Position numbers and translations under genes: made by a program
Part shown: in pieces, positions 47,366 through 55,117 of the stretch
Layout of the letters: every line of letters begins with the position of its first letter
Numbering within the stretch: position 1 is the first letter of the stretch
Assembly: GCF_052068095.1 (NCBI RefSeq)
Contig: NZ_JBQHDG010000028.1
Span: 90,628 to 154,627 of the forward strand
Source: Phytohabitans sp052068095
Lineage (GTDB): Bacteria; Actinomycetota; Actinomycetes; Mycobacteriales; Micromonosporaceae
Direction of reading: 5' to 3'
DNA length: 64,000 nt
The notes under the pieces: model-generated
Seen by the model: the letters and a program-made list of their open reading frames with translations, nothing else
The model's database searches: none
Told to the model about the DNA's origin: nothing

Positions 47366-48432
47366 TCAGCCTCCGGTACTCCGAGATCGAGGACGACCTG
47401 CGCGCCGGTGTACGCAAGGTGCTCACCGACCGGGCGCCGTGGCAGGCGGTACTGGCCCGGGTGGAAAGCTCCGAACCCTACGACACCGACCTGTGGCGGA
47501 CGCTGTCGGCGGACGTGGGCTGCGCCGGTCTCGTCATCCCCGAGGATCGGGCAGGGGCGGGCGGCTCTTACCGGGAGGCCGCGGTGGTCGCCGAGGAGAT
47601 GGGCCGGGCGGTCGCGCCGGTGCCGTACCTGGGCGCGGCGATGGCCACCGCCGCACTGCTGACCGGCCACGACTGCGGACTGCTGACCAAGGTGGCCACC
47701 GGTGCCGTCGTCGCGGTCCTCGCGCTGCCGCTGTCCACCCACCCCGGCGTCGGCCCGCCCGCGACCGTCACCGCCGACGGCGAACGGCTCACCGGCACGG
47801 TCGGCGGCGTGGCCGACGCGGCGGCCGCGGACCTGTTGCTGGTGCCCGCCAGCGGCCGGCTGTGGGCGGTGCCACGGGAGGTGGTCGAGGTATCCGCGGT
47901 CACCTCGCTGGACCTGACCCGGCCACTGGCCGACCTCACGCTGGCCGGCGCACCAGCCACCTGGGTGGCGAACGCCGGACCCGCGGTGGCGGCGGCGCTG
48001 CTCGCCGGCCGGGTGCTGCTGGCCAGCGAGCAGCTCGGTGTCGCCGAGTGGTGCCTGGACACCACCCTTGCCTACGTCAAACAGCGGCACCAGTTCGGCC
48101 GGCCGGTCGGTTCCTTCCAGGCAGTCAAACACCGGCTGGCCGAGCTGTGGGTGGAGGTCACCCAGGCCCGCGCGGTGGCCCGCTACGCGGCCGGCTGCCT
48201 CGCCGAGGGAGACCCAGACACGCCGGTAGCGGCGGCACTGGCACAGGCGCACTGCGGGCCGGTGGCGGTACACGCCGCGGAGCAGTGCGTGCAACTGCAC
48301 GGCGCGATCGGGTTCACCTGGGAGCACCCGGCGCACCTGTACCTCAAGCGGGCCAAGGCGGACTCGATCGCGCTGGGCACGGCCGCCCAGCATCGGGACG
48401 CCCTTGGTGGACTGCTTACGATCGATCGATGA
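47362..48432 (+). CDS. Acyl-CoA dehydrogenase-like protein, second subunit
   Basis: A 356-aa protein from GTG (47362), which overlaps the preceding stop. A longer in-frame ORF back to 47029 overlaps coding sequence and was rejected. The C-terminal half carries family hallmarks: YVKQRHQFGRPVGSFQAVKH and LHGAIGFTWEHPAHLYLKRA. The middle region (about 120-200) is Ala/Val-rich and weakly conserved, as in the non-classical partner subunits of heteromeric acyl-CoA dehydrogenases. It probably assembles with the upstream protein around shared FAD. The stop overlaps the ABC ATPase start (ATGA at 48429), so dehydrogenases and exporter are translated from one message. Assignment to the family is firm; catalytic competence and substrate are not. 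Confidence 0.9.
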   Translation: MISLRYSEIEDDLRAGVRKVLTDRAPWQAVLARVESSEPYDTDLWRTLSADVGCAGLVIPEDRAGAGGSYREAAVVAEEMGRAVAPVPYLGAAMATAALLTGHDCGLLTKVATGAVVAVLALPLSTHPGVGPPATVTADGERLTGTVGGVADAAAADLLLVPASGRLWAVPREVVEVSAVTSLDLTRPLADLTLAGAPATWVANAGPAVAAALLAGRVLLASEQLGVAEWCLDTTLAYVKQRHQFGRPVGSFQAVKHRLAELWVEVTQARAVARYAAGCLAEGDPDTPVAAALAQAHCGPVAVHAAEQCVQLHGAIGFTWEHPAHLYLKRAKADSIALGTAAQHRDALGGLLTIDR

Positions 48433-49307
48433 GCCACCCAGGTGACGGCGGTCCGGTGATCGAGGTAGAGGACCTGCGGGTCCGCTACCGCGGCGCCGAC
48501 CGGTACGCCGTCGACGGCATGTCCTTCCACGTGGCTCGCGGTGAGGTGTTTGGATTTCTCGGGCCCAACGGCGCCGGCAAGTCCACCACGCAAAAGGTGC
48601 TGACCCGGCTGCTGCGCGGCTACGAGGGGCGGGCGGAGGTGCTCGGCCGTCCGGTCCACGCCTGGGGGCCGGACTACTACCAGCGCATCGGCGTCGGCTT
48701 CGAGCTGCCGGCCCACTTCGCGAAGCTCACCGCCGCGCAAAACCTCGAGGCGTTCGCCTCGCTGTTCGAGCCGCCGGTCGCCGACGCGCGCCGGCTGCTG
48801 GAACGGGTCGACCTCGCGGACGCGGCCGATCGTCCGGTGGCCACCTTCTCCAAAGGCATGCAGGTGCGCCTCGGTCTCGCCCGGGCCTTCGTCAACCTTC
48901 CCGACCTGGTGTTCCTGGACGAGCCGACCTCCGGTCTCGACCCGGTGCACACGGCCGCGGTCCGGGCGCTGATCCGGGAGCAGGTCGACCAGGGACGCAC
49001 GATCTTCCTCACCACCCACGACATGGCCACCGCGGACCAGATGTGCGACCGGGTGGCCTTCGTGGTCTCCGGCACGATCGCCGACATCGACTCGCCACGG
49101 GGCTTCCGGCTGCGGTACGGGCACCACGGCGTGACCGTCGAGTACCGGGACGGAGACGCGCCCGCCCGCAGGGAGTTCCGGCTCGCCGAGCTGCCAACCG
49201 ATCCCGACTTCCTGGAGCTCCTGCGCGCCGGCCGGGTGGAGACCATCCACACCACGGAGGCCTCGCTCGACGACGTGTTCGTGCGGATCACGGGTGGGCG
49301 GCTGTGA
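48429..49307 (+). CDS. ABC transporter ATP-binding protein (exporter 1)
   Basis: A 292-aa nucleotide-binding subunit. Walker A is GPNGAGKST (45-53), the signature loop is SKGMQ (141-145), Walker B lies in LVFLDEPTSG (160-169) and the switch His is 197 in TTHD. The LSGGQ motif is replaced by FSKGMQ, a form common in drug-type ABC-2 exporters. Start and stop both overlap the neighbouring genes by 4 nt. It pairs with the permease directly downstream and probably drives export of the polyketide or a precursor, or confers self-resistance; the substrate is inferred from cluster context only. Confidence 0.95.
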   Translation: MSHPGDGGPVIEVEDLRVRYRGADRYAVDGMSFHVARGEVFGFLGPNGAGKSTTQKVLTRLLRGYEGRAEVLGRPVHAWGPDYYQRIGVGFELPAHFAKLTAAQNLEAFASLFEPPVADARRLLERVDLADAADRPVATFSKGMQVRLGLARAFVNLPDLVFLDEPTSGLDPVHTAAVRALIREQVDQGRTIFLTTHDMATADQMCDRVAFVVSGTIADIDSPRGFRLRYGHHGVTVEYRDGDAPARREFRLAELPTDPDFLELLRAGRVETIHTTEASLDDVFVRITGGRL

Positions 49308-50809
49308 CCGCACCAGCGGTGCGGCGCATCGCGGCGCTGACCCGCCTGGAGTGGCGGCTTGAGCTGCACGCGCAGATCCCCACCGTCGCGGCGGCGGTCT
49401 GCGTTATGTGGACGGTCGCACTGGCGGTGGTACCCGCGTCCGTGGCGGGGCGGCTGGGCACGGCCGTTCTCGTGCTGGACACCGCCACGTTCGGCGGGTT
49501 CTTCCTTCCCGCGCTGTTTCTTGGCGAGCGCACCGACGGCGCGCTCGCCGCGCTGCTTGTCAGCCCGCTGCGCTTCGCGGAGTACCTCGGCGTGCGGCTT
49601 GCCGTGCTGACCGGCCTGTCGCTCGCCGCCGCGGTGCCGGTCGGGCTGGCGGCGGCCCGGCTGCGCCCGCCTCAGCCGGCACTCGCACTGCTGGGCGTGG
49701 GTCTGGTCGCGATCCTCACGCTGCTGCTGGCGTTCGCGCTGGTGCAGCCGCACCGCACCCTGGTCGGGTACCTCACGACCGCGCCGATGGTGATCGCTCC
49801 GCTGCTGGCCGCGCCGCTGGCGCACATCGCGGGTGTCGCCGACCATCCCCTGCTGTACGCGCTGCCCACCACTGGCGGTGCCGACCTCATCGCCGCCGGG
49901 CTCACCGGCGGGGCGCTCACGCCGGCAGCGGGCGCCGCGGCGACCGGCTACCTGCTGCTGTGGATCGGCGGCGCGTACGTCCTGGCGCGGCGGCGCTTCC
50001 ACCGGCACGCGGTGCAAGCCCCGGCCACCCGGCCCGCCCGGGTGGACAGGACACGGCGGATCCAGTGGCGGGGCGGCTGGGTGGTGACGTTCGCGCGGGC
50101 CGACATGCGCACCGCTCGCCTGGACCTCCTCCCCACCTTCCTGACGGTGGTGCCGGTCGCGCTGGCCGTTGGCATCCGGTTTGGGTACCCGTGGCTGGCC
50201 GACCTGGTGCGGGACCGCGCCGGATTCGACCTCGAACCGTACCGGCAACTGCTGCTCACCGTCGGTGTGGTCATCCACGTGCCGCTCATCATGGGCATGG
50301 TGGGCGCGCTGTTGACGCTCGACGACGTGGCCGAGCGCCGGCTCCAGCTGTTGCGGGTGACGCCGGTGACGCTGGAGCGCTACCTCGGGTACCGGATGGC
50401 GTTCACCGGCCTGCTGGCGCTGGCCAGCCTGTTGGTCGCCGTGCCGCTCTGCGGCCTCGTGCCCAACGCCTTGCCCGCACTGCTGCCGGCGATCGTGCTA
50501 GGTGCCGCGCAGGCGCCGCTGATCATGTTAACGGCCGCCGCCTTCGCCGGTGACCGGACGCAGGGCGTCGGGATCCTGAAGGTCCTCAGTGGACTGCTCC
50601 TGCTGTTGGCCGTCGCGCCCTGGTGGTTGCCCTCACCGCTGCGCTGGCTCGGTCTGCTGACGCCGCCGGGCGCGGTCACCCTCGTGCAGTGGCGCCCGCA
50701 CAGCGCCGCGGACGTCGTGATCGGATGCTGCGTCGGAGCCACTACCGCTCTCGCCGTCGCCGTCACGCTGCGCCGGCGCATCGTCAGGCGATTCACCGAC
50801 GGCGCCTGA
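49304..50809 (+). CDS. ABC transporter permease (exporter 1)
   Basis: A 501-aa integral membrane protein from GTG 49304 (GTGA overlap with the ATPase). It has about 12 hydrophobic segments in two halves of similar layout, separated by a soluble stretch near residues 235-265 (RRRFHRHAVQAPATRPARVD). It looks like a duplicated ABC-2 type permease in one chain. Codon 409 (50528-50530) is TTA, rare in this DNA. The longer ORF starting at 49043 runs through the ATPase gene and is not used. Role: membrane channel for exporter 1. Confidence 0.9.
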   Translation: MTAPAVRRIAALTRLEWRLELHAQIPTVAAAVCVMWTVALAVVPASVAGRLGTAVLVLDTATFGGFFLPALFLGERTDGALAALLVSPLRFAEYLGVRLAVLTGLSLAAAVPVGLAAARLRPPQPALALLGVGLVAILTLLLAFALVQPHRTLVGYLTTAPMVIAPLLAAPLAHIAGVADHPLLYALPTTGGADLIAAGLTGGALTPAAGAAATGYLLLWIGGAYVLARRRFHRHAVQAPATRPARVDRTRRIQWRGGWVVTFARADMRTARLDLLPTFLTVVPVALAVGIRFGYPWLADLVRDRAGFDLEPYRQLLLTVGVVIHVPLIMGMVGALLTLDDVAERRLQLLRVTPVTLERYLGYRMAFTGLLALASLLVAVPLCGLVPNALPALLPAIVLGAAQAPLIMLTAAAFAGDRTQGVGILKVLSGLLLLLAVAPWWLPSPLRWLGLLTPPGAVTLVQWRPHSAADVVIGCCVGATTALAVAVTLRRRIVRRFTDGA

Positions 50810-50946
50810 CGTTTTCCCAGGTGGTCCATTGCGGACAGGTGGCCAACCGTCATGAAGCGTCCACTCCCGATCGGCGCCCGCGCCGGTGAGCATGGTCTGA
50901 AAGGAACTGTGTCCACCCGCGACTGACTCCAGCTGGGAGTTGGGCC
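50810..50946 (+). promoter_or_regulatory. Intergenic leader of the ferredoxin gene with the first copy of a 59-bp repeated element
   Basis: This gap begins 13 bp after the permease stop with a 59-bp element (50822-50880). A gapless copy lies upstream of metK (63716-63774), with 46 of 59 bases identical by my count. The element holds the palindrome GTCCATTGCGGAC (GTCC-N5-GGAC) and the shared block CGTCCACTCCCG. Next comes a possible hairpin CGGCGC-CC-GCGCCG, then GGGAG 8 nt before the ferredoxin ATG. It may be a shared promoter/operator or leader RNA; no known family was recognised. Confidence 0.5.
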
Positions 50947-51141
50947 ATGAAGGTCGCTGCTGATCGCATCACGTGCTTGGGGATGGGCCTCTGCGAGGTC
51001 ACGGCGCCAGGCGTCTTCGAGGTTGGTGACGACGGCGCGGTGCTCGTCCTCGCCGAACACGTCGCCCCGGACCAACTGGACACCGTCACGGCGGCGGTCG
51101 AAGGGTGCCCCACCGAAGCCTTGTCGCTCATCCAGGACTAA
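50947..51141 (+). CDS. Small [3Fe-4S]/[4Fe-4S] ferredoxin of the P450-partner type
   Basis: A 64-aa ferredoxin. The pattern is Cys10-LGMGL-Cys16, then VTAPGVFEV, then Cys54-Pro, the spacing seen in single-cluster actinomycete ferredoxins that feed electrons to cytochromes P450. Only three cysteines line up with the cluster positions and position 13 is Met, which favours a 3Fe-4S cluster. The obvious partner is the P450 at 57658-58893, on the other strand 7 kb away. GGGAG precedes the ATG. No ferredoxin reductase is present in the window. Confidence 0.9.
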   Translation: MKVAADRITCLGMGLCEVTAPGVFEVGDDGAVLVLAEHVAPDQLDTVTAAVEGCPTEALSLIQD

Positions 51142-51154
51142 GGAAAGGACCAAC

Positions 51155-51457
51155 ATGTCGTTGACCGGTACCTGGCAGCTCTCGATCGCCACTCCGGTGG
51201 GTGACCGGAAGTTCGAGCTCGACCTGGTGCAACACGGGCCCGACCAGATCTCCGGCCAGAGCAGGTACGAGCAGGAAGAGGCGCAGGAGCTGACGAATCC
51301 GCAACTGGAGGGCAACACGCTGAGCTGGACGTCGAAGATCACCCGGCCGATCAAGGTCATCGCCAAGATGGAGCTGACTTTCGACGGCGACTCCGTCACC
51401 GGCATGGCGAGGGCCGGGGTGTTCCCGGCCAAGATCACCGGTCGTCGGGCGTCGTGA
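51155..51457 (+). CDS. Hypothetical 100-aa probable beta-barrel protein
   Basis: A 100-aa protein with AAGGAAAGGA just before ATG 51155. Its sequence alternates polar and hydrophobic residues throughout: GTWQLSIATPVGDRKFELDL, a turn, then NTLSWTSKITRPIKVIAKMEL, and a C-terminal GDSVTGMARAGVFPAKITG. This layout resembles the short lipocalin-like (calycin) beta domains sometimes found next to or fused with oxidoreductases. I do not recognise a named family with certainty. It sits 13 bp after the ferredoxin and 13 bp before the flavoprotein, so all three are likely co-transcribed. A role as cyclase, binding protein or flavoprotein partner is speculation. Confidence 0.75.
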   Translation: MSLTGTWQLSIATPVGDRKFELDLVQHGPDQISGQSRYEQEEAQELTNPQLEGNTLSWTSKITRPIKVIAKMELTFDGDSVTGMARAGVFPAKITGRRAS

Positions 51458-51470
51458 AGGGAGCCGGGTG

Positions 51471-53336
51471 ATGTCCGAAACAGTGCGCGCTGACGTTTGC
51501 GTCATCGGCGCCGGTATCGTCGGTCTACACAACGCCTTACAGTACGCGCGACGCGGATTCAGCGTCGTGGTCGTCGACGAGCTGACCGAACGCAGCAAGA
51601 GCGCCTACAAGGTCGGCGAGTCCCTGCTCATCTTCTCGAACGCGTTCCTGCGCACGATCGGCGAGCTCGACAAGGAGCTCTCCGAATCCTTCGAGAAGCG
51701 AGGTGTCTGGTTCAGCTACGGCCTGGAAGGCAAGACCAGCTTCGAAGGCAACGTCTCGGAATGGGGCTTCCAGCACGCCATCCCGGAGCGCTGGAAGGAC
51801 GCGTTCACCGACAAGAAGTTCCAGCGGACCATGTTCGGCGACTGCCAGATCGTCCGGCCGGAGATCGAGGCCGTGCTCCGCGACCGCCTCAAGCAGTTCG
51901 AAAGCATCACCCTGATCGACCGCGGCCTCGTCCGCGACCTGGAACTGGGCGGCTCACGCGGATCGGACGCCGACCACGTCGTGACCTGGCGGTCCAAGGA
52001 CAACAGCGCCGAGGGCACGGTCCATGCCCGCTGGCTTGTCGACTGCTCGGGCCGGGCTCGGCTGCTCGTCAAGCGTTTTGGGCACGACGTCCCCCTCGAC
52101 GACGACTTCGTCAGCTCATCGGTCTGGGGACAGTTCTCCGGCTGCACCGACGAGTTCTTCGACGAGCGGTGGAACTTCCAGTTTCCCGACGGCGACGTGG
52201 TGCGGCGCGACCTGGACACCGTCCACCTGTGGGGTGACGGCTACTGGATCTGGCTCATCCGGCTCACCGACGACCGGATCAGCGTGGGCGTCAGCCTGCA
52301 CAAGACCCGGACCGACCTGGACCGCAACCTCCGCACGGCGTTCTGGCAGATCATCCGCCGCTACCCGATGCTCGACTGGCTCCAGCCGGAGAACGTCCTG
52401 GACTTCTCGGCCTACCGCGATCTCCAGTACATCAGCGACACCTACGTCTCGCCCGAGCGGTACGTCATCGTCGGCGACGCGTCGTCCATCATCGACGCCT
52501 ACTACAGCCAGGGCATCTCACTGTCGCTGGCCACCTCGTGGCACGGCGCCAACATCGTCGAACGCGACCTGCGCGAGGGTGTCCTCGACACCAAGTACAT
52601 CAAGCGGGTGAACGACGCTGTACTCGCCGACTGGCGGATCATGCGCAGCATGGTCCAGTCGAAGTACGGCCGGGCCATCGCGGACAGCCGGTTCTTCATC
52701 CTCGATCACTGGATCGACTACCTCGTCTTCGGCTCGGCCACCGGCATCAGGTGGGGGATCTCGCGCTGGCTGTCCCAGACCGACGGCTACACCAGCAACG
52801 AGACGCCCGACCTGGCCAAGCTACGGACGCGCCTGAGCCGACGGCTTTTCCTGTCCCAGTCGGTGGTGCCGTTCAGCTCGGTGCATCCCGCACGGGTCGC
52901 GCGTTTTGTCGAACGGCTGCACGAGCGGGCCGCGCGGCGCGCCATCTGGCGGATGGACCACGGCGTCAACCTGCGCGCGACCACCGGCGCCATGCGGGCG
53001 GACGCGCCGATGCCGGCGCTGTGGCGGCTGCCGTTCCTGCGGTTCAGGCGGCGCGCGGACCTGACCATGAAGGCCATCAAGGAGCCTTCGTTCATCGACC
53101 TCAAGGTCGGCTCCAGGCCACCCGCCGTTACCAAGACGTTCGGGGTTTTCCTCCTCGTCATCACCGCGTGGGCGCTGGGTTACGACGTCGCTGACACCGC
53201 GGTGCGCCGCGCGATCCACGGCGTACGTGGCCTGTTCGGGCGCGACCGGCGCGGAAAGGTATACGGCGCCGAGGAGGTCGCCCGGGAAAGGACGCAAACC
53301 GAGTCGCAGCTCTCTCGAACCGCGGCTGACGTCTAG
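51471..53336 (+). CDS. FAD-dependent oxidoreductase of the flavin halogenase-like family, with C-terminal membrane anchor
   Basis: A 621-aa flavoprotein from ATG 51471 (AAGGGAG 7 nt upstream; GTG 51468 is the alternative). FAD-binding GAGIVG is at 13-18, GES at 49-51 and the second nucleotide motif VIVGDAS at 333-339. The halogenase hallmark WxWxIP appears as W259-I-W261-L-I263-R264, so the Pro is lost, and the region after GES lacks an obvious catalytic-Lys context. It may therefore be a monooxygenase or dehydrogenase with a halogenase fold rather than a halogenase. Residues about 555-575 (TFGVFLLVITAWALGY) form one hydrophobic segment near the C-terminus, suggesting membrane attachment. Codon 23 is TTA (51537-51539). 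It lies in the ferredoxin/small-protein operon. Family is firm, reaction unknown. Confidence 0.9.
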   Translation: MSETVRADVCVIGAGIVGLHNALQYARRGFSVVVVDELTERSKSAYKVGESLLIFSNAFLRTIGELDKELSESFEKRGVWFSYGLEGKTSFEGNVSEWGFQHAIPERWKDAFTDKKFQRTMFGDCQIVRPEIEAVLRDRLKQFESITLIDRGLVRDLELGGSRGSDADHVVTWRSKDNSAEGTVHARWLVDCSGRARLLVKRFGHDVPLDDDFVSSSVWGQFSGCTDEFFDERWNFQFPDGDVVRRDLDTVHLWGDGYWIWLIRLTDDRISVGVSLHKTRTDLDRNLRTAFWQIIRRYPMLDWLQPENVLDFSAYRDLQYISDTYVSPERYVIVGDASSIIDAYYSQGISLSLATSWHGANIVERDLREGVLDTKYIKRVNDAVLADWRIMRSMVQSKYGRAIADSRFFILDHWIDYLVFGSATGIRWGISRWLSQTDGYTSNETPDLAKLRTRLSRRLFLSQSVVPFSSVHPARVARFVERLHERAARRAIWRMDHGVNLRATTGAMRADAPMPALWRLPFLRFRRRADLTMKAIKEPSFIDLKVGSRPPAVTKTFGVFLLVITAWALGYDVADTAVRRAIHGVRGLFGRDRRGKVYGAEEVARERTQTESQLSRTAADV

Positions 53337-53370
53337 CCTCACCCGGGGCCGGTACCGACGGTCCAGGCCG

Positions 53371-53587
53371 CACGGGCCGGCCACGGTCCTCGCGATCCGC
53401 TTGGGTTGGCGCGGTCGAATATGAGCGTGACGACGGCGCGCGCCTCAGGCGCGCATGCCATCGGCGAGGGGCCTGGCTGATCCGCGAAGGTGCCACCGAC
53501 GTCGCTTTCGCCGGCGGCACCGGAGCGGCGGCGAGCCCCGTCGCCATCGCGGCGTTCGGGACGGGCCTACTTGTCGACGGCCTGTAA
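53371..53587 (+). pseudogene. Decayed ketosynthase (FabF/type II KS-like) fragment
   Basis: Between two convergent genes, three successive plus-strand frames spell one ketosynthase core. Frame at 53371: HGPATVLAIRLGWRGR, then stop. Frame at 53421: MSVTTARASGAHAIGEGPG, then stop. Frame at 53477: LIREGATDVAFAGG, then TGAAASPVAIAAFGTG and a stop at 53585. These line up with the FabF segment running from the RLGxRGP region through the active-site TACASG to GGTEA and PVAxAAF. The active-site Cys is Arg (CGC for TGC), two frameshifts are needed, and both ends of the gene are missing. The tail overlaps the 3' end of the MFS gene. It is a remnant of a lost KS gene, unrelated in frame to the synthase genes. 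Confidence 0.75.
53438..53454. terminator. Possible bidirectional terminator hairpin
   Basis: GCGCGCC-TCA-GGCGCGC is a perfect 7-bp stem with a 3-nt loop between the convergent flavoprotein and MFS genes. No U-tract follows, and the hairpin sits inside the ketosynthase relic, so it may be incidental. Confidence 0.3.
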
Positions 53588-55090
53588 CACGGCCGGCGCG
53601 GCCGGCTCCCGCACTGGCTTGCGCAAGAACACGTAGGCGAGTCCGGTCCCGGCGAGCATGGCCGCCGCGGCCACCCAGAGGGTGGTGTGCATGGCGTGGA
53701 GGAACGCCTCACGCACCGACGCCTCCAGGTGGGGCAGGTCCAGATCGCGTGCCTCGTCGACGCCGGCCGTCGCGCTGCGCCGCACGGTCCGCGCCTCGTC
53801 GTCACTCAGTCCGGACACGTCGACGCCGGCGCGGTACGTGAGGTTGAGCACCGTGCCGAGGAGGCCCACGCCGACCGTGCTGCCGAACTGCCGCAGCACC
53901 TGGACGAGCCCGGAACCCACGCCGCTGCGCGCCACGGGCAGTGATCCGAGGGCGAGGTTGAGCGACATCGGCAGGGCGAACCCCAGGCCGAGCCCGAGGA
54001 TCGCCAGCCACACGGCGGTCAGCCAGTACCCGCTGCCGACCCGCGTCGCGGTGCCGACCACCAGGCCTGCGGTCATGAGGGCGAAGCCGAGCGGGATGAC
54101 GGAACGAGGACCGTACCTGCCTTGGATCCGCTCGGCGACCGGGACTCCGACGAGCATCCCGGCCACGACCGGAAGCAGGCGCAAACCCGTTTCCAGTGCG
54201 CTGGTGCCGTCGATGGCCTGGAAGTAGAGCGGAAGCATGAACAGCGCGCCCATCAGTCCGAAGGACGCGAGTGTGCCCAGCGCCGCGCCCCAGGAGAAGT
54301 CGCTGTTGCGAAACAGGCCCAGGTCGACCAGTGGACTCTTCGCCCGGCGCGACCAGATGACGAACGCGACCAGCAGGGCCAGGCCCAGGGTCATCGCCGC
54401 GGGTGCCACCCCGGACCGCATGCCGTGCCGTCCGGCGTCGATCATGCCGAACGTCAGCGCGGTGAGGCCGAGGCTGGACAGCGCGATACCGGTCAGGTCG
54501 ATGTGCACCTCGCGGGAGCCGGGCGCGGGCGGGATCAGCAGCACCAGCGCGATCGCCGTCACGACCAGCAGCGGCACGTTGATCAGGAAGGCCGAACCCC
54601 ACCAGTACTGCTCGAGCAGCCAGCCGCCGAGCACGGGGCCGAGCGGTATGCCGGCGGCGGTGGCGGTCGCCCAGATGGACAGCGCCTTGCGGCGTTCCTC
54701 GGGCGGGAATACCACAGTGAGTATCGAAAAGGACAGCGGCAGCATGAACGCGGCGGCGATGCCGAGTAAGACGCGGGCCGCGATCAGCATCTCAGGCGAG
54801 GTGCTGTACGCGCAGGCGACGGAGGCCAGGGTGAAGAGCATGACGGCCGCGACCAGCAGGCGCTTCTGGCCGAAGCGGTCGCCCAGCAGGCCGGCCGGCA
54901 GCATGCCTGCGGCGAGCACCAAGGTGTAGGCGTTGTTGAACCACTGAAGCTCGGTGATCGAGGCGCCCAGGTCCGCGGCGAGCGTGGGCTGGGCGACGTT
55001 GAGAATCGCGCCGTCCAGGCCGATCGCGAGCAACGGCACCGCGAGAAAGCCCAGCACCCACCACCGGCGCGGATCGGAGTCGTGCGGCAT
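53567..55090 (-). CDS. MFS drug efflux transporter (DHA2, 14 TM)
   Basis: A 507-aa major facilitator protein. The N-terminal half holds LDGAILNVAQPTLAADL (TM1), the loop GDRFGQKR and the drug-antiporter motif C region GIPLGPVLGGWLLEQYWW. Hydrophobic segments number about 14, matching the DHA2/EmrB group of proton-coupled antibiotic exporters. ATG 55090 is preceded by GGGCGGAAG. It is the last gene of the minus-strand block that begins at 61463, 27 bp after the ABC permease. Likely role: product export or self-resistance. Its 3' end overlaps a ketosynthase relic on the other strand. Confidence 0.93.
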   Translation of the reverse strand: MPHDSDPRRWWVLGFLAVPLLAIGLDGAILNVAQPTLAADLGASITELQWFNNAYTLVLAAGMLPAGLLGDRFGQKRLLVAAVMLFTLASVACAYSTSPEMLIAARVLLGIAAAFMLPLSFSILTVVFPPEERRKALSIWATATAAGIPLGPVLGGWLLEQYWWGSAFLINVPLLVVTAIALVLLIPPAPGSREVHIDLTGIALSSLGLTALTFGMIDAGRHGMRSGVAPAAMTLGLALLVAFVIWSRRAKSPLVDLGLFRNSDFSWGAALGTLASFGLMGALFMLPLYFQAIDGTSALETGLRLLPVVAGMLVGVPVAERIQGRYGPRSVIPLGFALMTAGLVVGTATRVGSGYWLTAVWLAILGLGLGFALPMSLNLALGSLPVARSGVGSGLVQVLRQFGSTVGVGLLGTVLNLTYRAGVDVSGLSDDEARTVRRSATAGVDEARDLDLPHLEASVREAFLHAMHTTLWVAAAAMLAGTGLAYVFLRKPVREPAAPAVLQAVDK

Positions 55091-55117
55091 GCTTCCGCCC
55101 TTCTGGTTCGTCTCGGA

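Noticed and set aside
49043..49303. Upstream extension of the exporter 1 permease
   Set aside because: It runs out of frame through the conserved end of the ATPase; GTG 49304 overlaps the ATPase stop as GTGA.
53421..53480. A 19-codon ORF as a small gene
   Set aside because: It is one frame of the ketosynthase relic.
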